Shown: piece by piece, positions 22,881-33,486 of the stretch
Layout: every line of letters begins with the position of its first letter
How positions within the stretch are numbered: position 1 is the first letter of the stretch
Assembly: GCA_026315105.1 (NCBI GenBank)
Contig: CM048744.1
Span: 661,171,676 to 661,235,675, forward strand
Direction: 5' to 3'
From: Locusta migratoria
Lineage: Eukaryota > Arthropoda > Insecta > Orthoptera > Acrididae
DNA: 64,000 bases
Made by a program: the position numbers and the translations under genes
Notes under the pieces: generated by a model
The model's database searches: none
Told to the model about the DNA's origin: nothing
Seen by the model: only the letters and a program-made list of their open reading frames with translations

Positions 22881-22962
22881 ACAATTCCATAACAATTTTC
22901 GAAAATGAATGACTTCTAACACCAACTGCAATTCCGCGTTCAAAGTATAATTACCCTTTCGT

Positions 22963-23150
22963 GGCCGCGGCGGAATGGCCGAGCGCATTGGGGCGCTATG
23001 CTGCGATGCGCTAGGCCGTTCCCCGTCGGGGGTTTGAATCCCTCTCGGGCATGGATGTTAGTGCTGTCTTCAGTATAAGGTAGTTCATAAGTAGTTTGTA
23101 CGTTTAGGGATTAATGTCTCCGCAGTTAAGTCCCATAAGCTTCACAAACA
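22963..23150 (+). mobile_element. SINE-A-like, variant head
   Basis: The head GGCCGCGGCGGAATGGCCGA belongs to a different tRNA-like type from SINE-A. The body (GGGCATGGATGTTAGTGCTG, TAAGGTAGTTCATAAGTAGT, TTAAGTCCCATAAG) is SINE-A. This shows head exchange between families. Confidence 0.85.
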
Positions 23151-23315
23151 AAGTTGTAATTTATAATATTATATAACCCAGTCGTGCATCCATAATCACG
23201 CCGGGAATTAGTTCACACAAATTATCGGACTAAAACTGACAGCTCTGAGAATGCACCGCCATTTCAAACCTTGTGTATCCGATACTACTGTCATCTATAT
23301 GCGTGCTATCCCAGG

Positions 23316-23357
<42 letters not shown>

Positions 23358-24189
23358 GGGGGGGGGGATATGCTTGCGCCATAAACTGCATCTCAGAAGT
23401 ATGAAAGTGTACCTTATTATTTACAAATGTTCTTTATGGAATACTTGACATAGTGTCTGATAAAGACGGAGATAGCACACTCATTGCACACTGAGATCTC
23501 GATGACTTAATGATTCGATATTGGTTTGAGAGGTCTGTATATTTCAGTCACTTAACTAGAATTTTTCTCCGGAAGTTAACTTTTTATATTCCTTTGCGCG
23601 ATTCGTAAAGGTTCTTCTTCATTTTCTATTCACGCAGAGTAATAAGAAGACATACATCATTTTGCAGAGACTTTTGCTTTGATTGTGAAAGTGTCTCAAG
23701 GTAATAACACTGGGGTTTTCACACTTGAGGTGGTTTCATGTACCTGTTCATGAGACGGAAACGGCAAACGCTTCTCATATATGGAGTTTCAGTTTCAGGG
23801 TGAAGTGGTAAGCGCCAAGGTTGCGTAATGTTGCGCTTTTATTGTTGTCATGAATTATGAGACGAAGTTGAGGAGTGAAGGCGACGAGATGAGGTATGTT
23901 CTAACAGTGCGGTGTACTCCCTCAGTATCTCAGCTGGCATGCCCCATTGTTGACCAAGGCAGACCGTGATTTTTGCTTCCTCGGCGTTTATACGAAGCTG
24001 CCACCTACCCCGTGCCTGAGCGTGATTGCATTATTTCGATTTATTTATTTAGCGTATGCAAGTACAGATGAACTACAAGTAACGAATATGAATTGCTTAA
24101 ATATGAAATTTTTTTACAAAAATACATTAAGTACCTATTGTTAAAAATTAAAAGAAGTAAACCACTAGATCTAAAAATTAATGTCTAAA
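23151..24189. other. Unassigned, with (GT)n and G-run
   Basis: (GT)n at 23321-23354 is followed by a G-run at 23357-23367. No gene or other repeat recognised. Confidence 0.45.
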
Positions 24190-25660
24190 TCCTCGATCCA
24201 TTCAAGGGCTGCCTATATCACGTCAAAGAAATCTTCTAGATTCCCATGATAGACTCTTCTGCTATAAATATTTTTCATTTGTGTGGCCTTCATGTCCGTA
24301 GTTGTTGTACAGTTATGGAGGGTATTTTTGTCCATATGTTCAACAGACAAAAGTGCCCTTCATGATCTTCTGGTATCGCTTGTTACAATGTGTTTGATGG
24401 TTTGGTGTTTGTTTCCACAGTCATATTGAGAGCATAAGGCCTTTCCCCATCGGTGGAGATTTTCAGTATAGATGGCGTGACCTGTGCTAATCCTATAAAC
24501 TGTTTCCAGGCAGGTCTCCATTCCACTCTGGCTAGTCTTGTTTCAATTGTTTGGAGGGTCCGATATTACTCAAGCACAATATTATTGCACATTTCTGTCC
24601 ACTTTCTGTTACGGTTTAACGAGTCTGTCAGCAAGATAGATGGTTGCATAGATTTTAATCGGCTCGTTAGGATTTCGGGCACACCAGAGTGGATTGTAAA
24701 CTAGGGGATCTTAAGTAAATTTTCGTATTCCTTGAGAAAGGCATATTATGTCTTCGAAAATCTGGTGGCGCAGTGTGAGTCAGAAGTGGTAATGTGTGAG
24801 AAGTTGCAGTTTTGATGCAACTTTTTATTATCCTCAATGCTGGATTCTGTCAATTTTTGCGCGTACGAGCTATTAAGCGACACTGGAGCGCAGTATTCGG
24901 CAGCAGAATATATCAGACATAAGGAAGAGCATCGCAGTGTCGTAGCTCTTGAGCCCCATGATGATAATGCGTGATCTTAGTTCGCCTTGCTGTCGTGTTT
25001 TGTCAGATGTTTCTTGTAGGAGAGGGTTCTATCATTAGGCCGGCCGCGGTGGCCGAGGAGACTAAGGCGCTCCAGTCACGGTCTGCACGGCCACTACGGT
25101 CGGGGGTTCGAATCCCCCCTCGGGCATGGATATTTGTGCTGTCCTAGTTCGTAAGTAGTTTGTAAGTTTAGGGACTGATAACCCCGTAGTTAAGTCCCAT
25201 AGACTATACAAACATTTGAACATTTTTTTTCTATCATTACTCCTACAGAAGACATAACTTCTCATTGGTCATCATGTAGTTAAGGTGAAAGTGGCTTACG
25301 TCGGTCGTCGTTGGTGTTAGTCTCCGCTTTTCGAGATATTCATCCTGTGTTCTTAGATCTGCGGAAAGGATTACCTCGCCAGATTCAAGATTTCTCTGTT
25401 GAGTGGCCAAAGCAAGATCGTCTACGCAAATAAACTTTCTTTATTCTATTTAAGGGAGGTCACATGTATATAAGTTGAACAGAATTGGTGCCAAAACTAA
25501 GACATGAGGAAAACCATTATCAAATTTCTTCTGTTGCTTAGTTGATTTCTTCGGACCACTTGGATGTTTTTTCGGAATACATGCTATTGTGAGCCTGATT
25601 TTCGTTTGGAATTGTATTACACTTGCAAATTTAACAGGAGAGATTAAGTCACGCAACTGG
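24190..25660 (-). pseudogene. Jockey-group LINE reverse transcriptase remnant
   Basis: Minus-strand translation gives VLAPILFNLYTCDLP near 25520-25450, the (PQGSV)L.P.LFN.Y..D(I/L)P motif. Next come FICVDDLALATQQ (the F.DD active site with Tyr-Ala replaced) and a ..EVILSADLRTQDEYLEKRR.LTP block. Further down are degenerate C-terminal blocks. The open frames are short and the element is broken by stops, by an altered catalytic motif and by the SINE at 25038-25228. It is old and inactive. Confidence 0.8.
25038..25228 (+). mobile_element. SINE-A inside LINE
   Basis: It has head GGCCGGCCGCGGTGGCCGAG and a tail ending AACATTTTTT. The direct repeat TTCTATCATTA occurs at 25027-25037 and 25229-25239, so it inserted after the LINE. 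Confidence 0.96.
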
Positions 25661-25670
25661 ATTTTTTTTT

Positions 25671-25704
<34 letters not shown>
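25661..25704. repeat. Poly-T tract
   Basis: About 43 T with one interrupting C. On the minus strand it is a poly-A just upstream of the LINE reading direction, so it is not the LINE's own tail. Confidence 0.95.
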
Positions 25705-25705
<1 letters not shown>

Positions 25706-26500
25706 TAGAATAATTATTTTCACAGCAATGGGGCTTATGATGTTGCAGTTTCCTGCCGCGAAGTAAGTAGACGCTAATATGAATGAAAAGACAACTTCTC
25801 TATCGTTCTCACATGTCACATCCTAAAATCGATTGTCTGAATTTAGTTAAATGCTCACTGAGACAAAGAAGACCGCCGACAGGGAGCTCACGGTTCTTTC
25901 ATAGGTACGTGCGTGGCGAGTACGGAGCCCTAAGCTAGTGCAGTCTTCCTTCCTCGTTTCGTCCTATGACTGTATTTCCTTTTCCTTCCCCCCCCCCCCC
26001 CCCCTTTCCTACCCTCATTCTTTCCGCTTCCCACTGGGACACTGATGACGTAGGCAGTTGGGTCCCCCTGTCCCAAACAACCAACCAACAAAGAAGACGA
26101 TGGACAAAACCGGTCAAGTAGTGAATACCGGATGTTGCCGCTGAGGCAGGTGATGTAAGTAGCAGGCGGTGATTGCCGCTCAGTCAGCTGTGGTGTGGAG
26201 CGCGGTTTGTTTACCGGCGCCGCGTGCCGCAGGCTGAGTCAGTCTGCAAAGGTCACCAGGGCCGCCGCGCGACCCCGCACACGCAGCACGCGCTGCCTGC
26301 CGGTCGCATCCACTCGCCTCTCCACCTGCTAGAAGGTTGAGAAAGGAGAAATTACTACTGCATGCAGTGACGTTTGCTTCAATTTCTGAATTTTGTAGTA
26401 GTCACGAACGAAGGAAAAAGCCACACAGCTAAAACGGTTATTCCAAATGACCAGCGACAGATTCATGTAAAATAAATAATAATTAGGACGCGGGGTAACC
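25705..26500. other. Unassigned, with C-run and GC patch
   Basis: There is a C-run at 25988-26004 and a CpG-rich patch at about 26190-26320. The patch contains an AP-1-like CTGAGTCAG. No coding family recognised. Confidence 0.35.
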
Positions 26501-26674
26501 CAACACCACCTAGAAGACAAGGCCTTACAACAGGCCGTGCCTACGTCACACACGCTCCGGCCGCCACCTCACTGGCTGTTGGCTGGGGCACGCATACCGC
26601 CGCGTGACGGCCGGGGCCTCTAAGTGTGACGTAGGCACAGCCTGTTGTAAGGCCTTGTCTTCTAGGTGGTGTTG
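26501..26674. mobile_element. CAACACCACC MITE, copy 1
   Basis: A 174-bp element with terminal inverted repeats of about 50 bp: 5' CAACACCACCTAGAAGACAA and 3' the reverse complement, ending GGTGGTGTTG. Flanking 7-mers GGTAACC (26494-26500) and GGTAATC (26675-26681) differ by one base. The interior is GC-rich with no coding. Copy 2 is at 60247-60443. A 7-8 bp target duplication fits hAT or P superfamilies but does not decide between them. Confidence 0.9.
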
Positions 26675-26679
26675 GGTAA

Positions 26680-27118
26680 TCTATATCTATAAATGTGAAT
26701 GTCTGTTCGGTGTGCGTTCATCGCGTCTGAACCACAAGACATAAAGAGCTAAAAATTTGTACAATTACTAATATCTACCCGGGGAAGGCTTTGGGCACGG
26801 TTTTATGGCGATCGGATAGCTATGTATCTATATATATTAATGTGAATGTCTGTTCAGTGTATGCTTATCACGTCCAAACGACAAGACGCAGAGACTTAAA
26901 TATTTGAACAGTTACTAATTTATACCTGAGGAAGATTCTAGGCAAGGTTTTATAGCGATCTGATAGAGATTTACTAATTTGAAGAATATAACGCGAAATG
27001 CGCAACAATAATTACTCTTTGAAAATTGTTTTATTGGTTGCATTGTTGCTTGAGGGTTGATAATGATAAAAGGGTCGAGTATATTAGGATGGGAAGTTAT
27101 CGGTGTATATAAAATTCT

Positions 27119-27162
<44 letters not shown>

Positions 27163-27594
27163 ATATTTCGCTCTGCAGCGAAAACTACAGAACGTAAACG
27201 AATGGTCTGTGTGTAATTGTTGTCCGAAGTCTCCCGTTGTACACCATAGCAGTTCCATGCCGATAAATATAAGGAGGTGGAAGATATGGTGGTTGAAAGT
27301 CGTCAAATTATTTTAAAAAATCGGACTGAAGGCCAGCGAAACGTGATGCCACAGACCATATCTTTGGTCTATGCGTGCTACAATGTCTTCAGCTCTTTCT
27401 CTGTAAGGATAAGCATACGAATAAGGAAATATAAGATTAAATAAATAAAGCAGTAAAAAAGAAATTTCTTTTAATTCATCTCTTTAAAAAAAATCGATTT
27501 GACGTTTCGCGCATCGCCAGTCTCATAGCACACTACTGATAGCTTATCTATCATAGTCAACCAACACGCGAGCGGAGCCGCGGGTTTAAGCTAG
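26680..27594 (+). mobile_element. Helitron-like element, copy 1
   Basis: It begins TCTATATCTATAAATGTGAA and ends with the GC hairpin and GGGTTTAAGCTAG, between A and T. The 5' part is a diverged direct duplication of about 140 bp: AATGTGAATGTCTGTTCGGT then, from about 26840, AATGTGAATGTCTGTTCAGT. It includes a (TG)n tract at 27122-27161. There is no helicase or Rep coding. The inverted relative is at 12998-14242. Confidence 0.75.
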
Positions 27595-27697
27595 TAAGTA
27601 AATAATTAGTGTTCATTTCGAAAGTTTCTTCTATATGTGCTTTTCTTTTTACCATAGACATGAGCATTTAATTTTTATTTTATGCACATATATTTTG

Positions 27698-28375
27698 AGG
27701 GTTACTCAGAAAGTAGGTTACGTTTTGGCATTAAAGAAAACTAAGTACAAGAAAAACATTATATACATCTAAAAGAGCGACTACAATACTACATTTTCAC
27801 ATAGTCACCAAACAAATTGAGGCACTTACCATAGCGGTGGACAAGCCGCCTGAGACTTGAGCCAGTGAGTCACGCCCGCCTGGAGTTCCGCGTCGTCATC
27901 AAAGCGCTGCGTTGCAAGCCATTTCTTCGTCTTGGGAAACAGTGGCAGTCACTTGGTGCAAGATCGGACCTGTAGGGCGACAAGATCGTCAGTCACAATG
28001 AACGGACGTTCACTCTTCATCATAAACGTTGGGTCGAGCACTTTTAAACCGAATGCACCATTTCCGGATGGAACATCCACTCATTCCGTTCTTTCCGTAC
28101 ACTTCGCACAATTCACGATAAATTGCTTTATGTTTTATGTTTTCTGCCAACAAAAACAGCATCACAAATAGCGCCTCACAAGTGGCGGGATTTTCGATTG
28201 CATCGCACATTTTGAATTATAGTATCGAAAAATCTAGACTCAAAGACACGTTCATGTTGTTACGGCTGAATGCTGACCGACCTTCCATAGCACGCACATA
28301 ATTATCAAAATATACGCGAACGGCGCGCGCTTAGCACCATCAGAAGTAAACTTTCCCTACTTTCTGAATAGACCT
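27698..28375 (-). pseudogene. Mariner element, internally deleted
   Basis: Terminal inverted repeats of about 22 bp: AGGGTTACTCAGAAAGTAGG (27698 on) and, in reverse complement, AGGTCTATTCAGAAAGTAGG (from 28375). On the minus strand, the frame 28210-28010 encodes a mariner-type helix-turn-helix (AIYRELCEVYGKNGMSGCSI..W). It then runs into a C-terminal block near 27980-27800 (YRSDLAPSDCH, WLKSQAA). The catalytic middle is deleted, so this is a non-autonomous remnant. Confidence 0.88.
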
Positions 28376-29033
28376 AGTCGAATTTTGTAAGTTTCACTGG
28401 TTTCCATGTATAATTAATAGTAAAAAATCAATACTTCATTTCTCGTGTTCTTCTCTAACGTGAAATAACTTGCAGAAAACGTTTACTTCAACGTAGCTGT
28501 GAGATACGTTTTGTCGTAGGTCCAGTGCACCACTTTTAAAATATGTAGATTAAACTCGTTGTCATGTATACAATATTAATACAGTATTTCAGTCTCGTTT
28601 TTGGAGGTGTACTGTTACGTATATTGCATCACAAGAAGTGACATACGAAATAAGTCGTGTTAAGACTTGATAAAAATAGACGTGGGAACCGTGAGTAGGG
28701 TGTCGGCATTTTGTCATGCAGAGATAAGTAAGATCCTGTTTCTCACAGATAAGAACAGTGAAACATGCTTGTAGTTACAGTACATCCTTGGCGAAACTTC
28801 GCGTCGCCATTGCTTTGTGGATACAACGAGTAGCGTAACACTAAGGAACTGGCTGCTGTATGCAGGCCCAAAGCTCATTTCAATGTTATTACTCGGCACG
28901 CTCCAAATTGTCATGTACAACATAAAGCAGTGCAGAGAATACAGGGGGTGGTATATAGACATCACAAAAAGGAAACGCATGTAATGCAATCAAGTGCAGG
29001 TCCACCACCCGTCATACATTTCCGAACCGTATA
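28376..29033. other. Unassigned
   Basis: A 91-codon minus-strand frame at 28714-28989 has hydrophobic segments but no recognised similarity. Otherwise nothing. Confidence 0.4.
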
Positions 29034-29252
29034 ATGAGAGTGGTCGCACACGTTCTTAGACATCAAGGAATCGTCGTCTTAGCATTAAAAGGAAGTGTGT
29101 GGGGTAAAATCGTAGAGGGAGACCGAGGGTCAAACACAGTAAGCAGATTTAAAAGGATGTAGGTTGCCGTACGTATTATCAAATGAAGAGGCTTGCATAG
29201 GACAGGGTAGCGTGGAGAGCTGCATTAAACCAGTCTTCGGACTGAAGACAAT
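29034..29252 (+). repeat. RTE LINE 3'-end fragment
   Basis: It matches the last 220 bp of the RTE copy at 37303-38253 (GTGTGTGGGGTAAAA, AGCAGATT.AAA.GGATGTAG, ..GGCTTGC..AGGA.AGGGTA, CAGTCTTCGGACTGAAGAC). It is severely 5'-truncated, the usual outcome of LINE retrotransposition. Confidence 0.85.
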
Positions 29253-31710
29253 ATATATGAGAGTGTCGCGTAAACATCGGCTTATCATAGTCACGTGAAA
29301 TTTCATTCGTTCCGGATCATTTAGACGAATACCAACCATAGTTTAAGAGGACACGAGGGCATCATTTTTGCGTGCAGTGGGAGAGGAATACTGTCGATCA
29401 GAAACGGTTGATTATTAGCTTCGTATGCCGTGAAATAACAGATGCCAATAGCAGAAAAAATGCATTCGTTTTAGTGGTGATTTACTCCTTTATTCATCAA
29501 TTTTTGTGATACAGCAGGACAAAGTGCAAACCAATATGCTCCACCTAAGTCCGTTAAACATGGTTTGGCATTGCCAGTTGTTTAAACTAGTGCGAGGAAC
29601 GTAGCATTTATGCACATGCCAAACGACCGGAGGGTTAATAGTTGCTAAGTGAGAATGAGTATTCGCTTAACCCTTTAATGCATAACTTTTTATTTGCAGT
29701 TTTAAAAACATACCATGATTAATATATAGTGCGTATATACTGAAAAAATTATTATGCACTTCTAGCAACGGAAAGTTCATAGCTGATCACCTATATAGTG
29801 CTTCTATGATGTACCCGATGCAGTGAATGTCACTATTATGCCTCTAATCTTTTCAGAAAGTACCTCACAAAGCAACAGTAGTAAGTGATTGACTACTTTT
29901 ACATGGCAAAGGAGGAATACTATAGTAAACATTTTAGGAGTAACTCAGCGCAGCTATCTGTCTAACTGATTCAGTAGCCCTCTGCAGTTTATAATTTGTA
30001 GGACGAACTACATGCATGTGTAACACTATGCATAGAAGCAGTTACAAATGAATTTGTGGTAAAATGTTGATCAGTTTGAGAAATCATCGAAAAAATAAGG
30101 TATGTAGCTAATGAGGTACACTATGCATTAGAGGGTTAAACCATCGGACGTTAGGCGGTTGTAGGCGTTATGTGACGATGGTGAATCCCGATATTGTCTG
30201 CAAGGCTGTGGGTGCCTGTCCAAGACGAAGTAGTGATCTGTGTCAGAGACTTGCGTCGAGAGCGATAGTCTTTTTCTTATGGTTTATCCCCTGCAAAGGA
30301 AGACTTTATGAAAACATTGCATGTAAAAGAATATATTCTCCATCGAAAATGGAATAATTTTAACACTAAGATGCATGTATAAATGTTAAGCTAATTATAT
30401 TACAGTTTTGCTTTAAACTGGTATACTTTCTTCCTGCGTGCTAATTTCAATTTTCTTATTTATGTGTGAGAGTTTAATGTCAACAAAAAGGCCCATTCAG
30501 CTTTTGAAACAAGTGCGTGAAAGCAGCCACAGTTTCAGTCCAGAACAGCGAAACGCAAGGAAATCAAAGTTTTGTAGCCAGATTTCCAACTTATTTCGGG
30601 TGTTCGCCGAAAAACTTTACAGGTATAAGCTTTTGTTGTTGTTGTTGTTGTTGTTGTAGCAGCTAATAAATGAGTACAACAGGAAAAGAGGCGGGTAAGG
30701 AAGGATGTTGGGTATACACGTGCCCTCCGCAGCATGCCAGAAGGTGGGATGGAGGCTACAGATGAAAAATATTAATTAATGTAGGTGTAGAGAATAGAAA
30801 CTATTAAGAGATTACAAAGGACTTACAATAAAAAAGGAGCAAACTGCGTACAGCATCGTTATGGGTTGGAGCCTGGCATCATATCGCTGCATGAACCTTA
30901 ATGTTTTGCTGCTATAGTGTTGGGGGAGTTGTTGACGTTGGTAACGACGTGCTTCCCCGCCCCACGGACGGCGACGACGTTTGACACACTGCGGTTTCAG
31001 ATTACAACCAGAGTATTACGTTACCTACGTCGTCGGCATATGATGGTTTAAGATGACACTGAAATGATATTCTGATACTTTCCAAGGACTGGAGCGCAGG
31101 AATGGTGTAGGAGCCCACTAACGTTTGCGTTTATTTTATTCATGTTAACATTTTGTAATTCTATGTGTATCAGCTGACAGTATATCTTTTCCTGAATAAA
31201 CGTAGAGCTGTTTGCAAGAAAAACTCGATAGGTCTCTGATTCGATCCAAATTTAGAATTACGCGGAGAATGAAGAAGCCATACTTGCTGGCAGTTAAACG
31301 GATTCCCCCAGGAAAACGCTAATTGTAACTCCCATCTCTGTTCATCAGCTTCAGAAACAAGTAGAAGAGCTCAGAAAGAAAATTAATCGTACAACACAAT
31401 AAAATGGTAACTCCGATGAATGAATTATTAGGGATGCGAGAATTGACTTTTAATTAAGGTGTACTTGAAGTGCGCTTTTTATATTTAAATAAAACTTAAA
31501 CAGTGAAGATCAATGAACTTCAGAAATGACAGAGGTAGATGCTGCAGAAATTGCTGTACATGTCTAATTCCATTCTGTGCCAATTCCTGGTGCAACAACC
31601 GTTTGTGAACTTTTTGGAAGAGTGCATTAACGGTTCCAAAAATGGTTTTAATTATTTACAACGTGTTTGGTCCTTTAGGGGAATCATCACATTATGTAAA
31701 AGACACGCGC
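29253..31710. other. Unassigned, about 2.4 kb
   Basis: AT-rich with no recognised genes. A (GTT)n microsatellite lies at 30632-30657. Frames of 61-73 codons have no visible similarity. Confidence 0.45.
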
Positions 31711-31826
31711 TGAGCCATCATCAGTCACTGCTGCCACAAACTAATATGTAAAATTGATTAGGACAGGAGTGTTTAATAATTAATTTTACATTTTAATTCG
31801 CGGCAGCTTTGACTGATGATGGCTTC
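31711..31826. repeat. Long imperfect hairpin (about 115 bp)
   Basis: Outer arms AGCCATCATCAGTCACTGCT.. (31713-31735) and ..GCTTTGACTGATGATGGCT (31802-31824) pair at 21 of 23 positions. Inner arms ATGTAAAATTGATTA and TAATTAATTTTACAT pair at 14 of 15. The terminal loop is about 17 nt. It could be a MITE relic or a hairpin RNA precursor; no flanking duplication is evident. Confidence 0.75.
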
Positions 31827-33413
31827 TCCCCTCTCAGACACACTTAAGAAGAGACACCTCAACCCCGTCTCACCCCTCCTCCCAGAAGAATAAATTGTCT
31901 GTGCCCCTGTTTACATTTGTAGTTTTGTGCTTCCTGATCTCTAGAGTCTAGATGCACCGGGAAGTCTGTATCTGTACTTTGCTACTTTGCTCGCGTATTC
32001 TAAATGCTGGATCGGACGGGCTACCAAAGCGTGATTTGGCTATAATGTTGTGTTATTATACTGCTATTCTTGCTTCTGCAGGACGTTATTTTTCGTTTTA
32101 TTTGTTAATGACTTTTTGTATGTTACGTTTGAATTTAGGAATTATTTTCAGCTAACTTTTTTTCCCCTACTAATAGCGTATCTGCAAACTACAATTTTAT
32201 ATGCCTCTCTGCATATTGTATGTCATTCATTAAAAAGGTGCAGTTGAATCGCATTATGTAGGGTGTTTCACAAGTCGTGCTATCTAATTCTATACCTATT
32301 AGAGAGAACTTAGTAAATCAAGTTTTACATAGGAAGCCACGTCCGGAAAAGACATCCATCGACGCAATAAGCACGTATTCATCTTTGATACGAAAAAAAC
32401 AAATACCTTTTACTGCAAGCTCTTTGTTTCCGCTTTTTGGGAGGACGATCTGTGGACAAATGAAATAAATAAAATCTAGTAAACATGGGTTCTAAAACGC
32501 ATACCCGTTCTAAAACGCATTCTGCTCTTCATCTTTGATACGGTGGAATCTTTTCTACTGGTCAAAATGCTCGTAACTCTTACTGTATACATTCAGGAAA
32601 TGGGTTCATTTGAAAAACTTTATTTCCAAAGTTCTCCCTAACACCTCTCCAGGTTTGCAACATGAATTGTTTGAACATCATGTATAATTTCCAAAAAATT
32701 ATTTTACAGTTAATGCAATAGTTCTCTCTTACTTTTATTGATTAAAATTACAATAGTAATTTAATTTGTACTCATCGTATGTCTAATCGTCTCATTTTAA
32801 CCAGTCTCATCAAGTAATCAGCCAGTAATCAAGTATATGTATCTATCTGTGCTATATTATTATTACAGCTAGCAGATAACAAATGACGTTGAAAGTTACC
32901 GCTGTGGATAGCTATACCTGCCGAATAATAGATACTCTCTATGAAACTTCTACAAAACTGAACCCGATATTCGAGATCAGGTGTTTTTATTAACTGATCT
33001 CTTTCAATACTTCAAAAACGTAAAGAACTGACGTTACATTGACCAGAATAAATGATGGAATAGCTTTCGTAGGACGTAAGAGAATATGTCTCCGAAGTAA
33101 GTACCGAAAATTCAGCTTAATAGTGATTCGTTTTATCCGGGAAAGCTAATTAACTTGTATCAGTGACTTAAGTTTTCAAACCAATAAAACACCGTACATA
33201 AAATGACTGAGCAGATAGATTTATCATTTCTTTTAGCATTCTGTGTGCAGTATATGGGGTAAGTGGATTTGGAATATCTGCTTCCCACCTATTGTTCACC
33301 ACACCATTCAAATTTTGTAGTTCAGGTAACAGAAAATCGAAAATCAGTGAACGTTTTCATATTTTCAAAGAACTACAGATATAATTTTGAAAGAATTGAA
33401 AAATAAAAATGTA
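31827..33413. other. Unassigned, about 1.6 kb
   Basis: GGGTGTTTCACAAGTC near 32262 is reminiscent of DNA-transposon ends, and a short direct repeat TTCTAAAACGCAT occurs twice at 32490-32525. No element boundaries could be set. No coding. Confidence 0.35.
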
Positions 33414-33486
33414 CGCCCAACGTGGGGCTCGAACCCACGACCCTGAGATTAAGAGTCTCATGCTCTACCGACTGAGCTAGCCGGGC
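33414..33486 (-). tRNA. tRNA-Lys(CUU)
   Basis: A minus-strand tRNA of 73 nt including discriminator G. Acceptor stem GCCCGGC/GTTGGGC has seven pairs including two G-U. D-arm GCTC AGTCGGTA GAGC. Anticodon stem TGAGA/TCTCA with loop CTCTTAA, anticodon CTT. T-arm GTGGG TTCGAGC CCCAC. Internal A and B boxes are intact. There is no intron. A T-run acting as Pol III terminator lies within about 10 nt downstream (33394-33410 on the plus strand). Unlike the SINE heads, all four stems are intact, so it is very likely functional. Confidence 0.97.

Noticed and set aside
25661..25704. Poly-T as the tail of the adjacent Jockey-group LINE
   Set aside because: It lies on the 5' side of that minus-strand LINE, so it cannot be its own poly-A tail.
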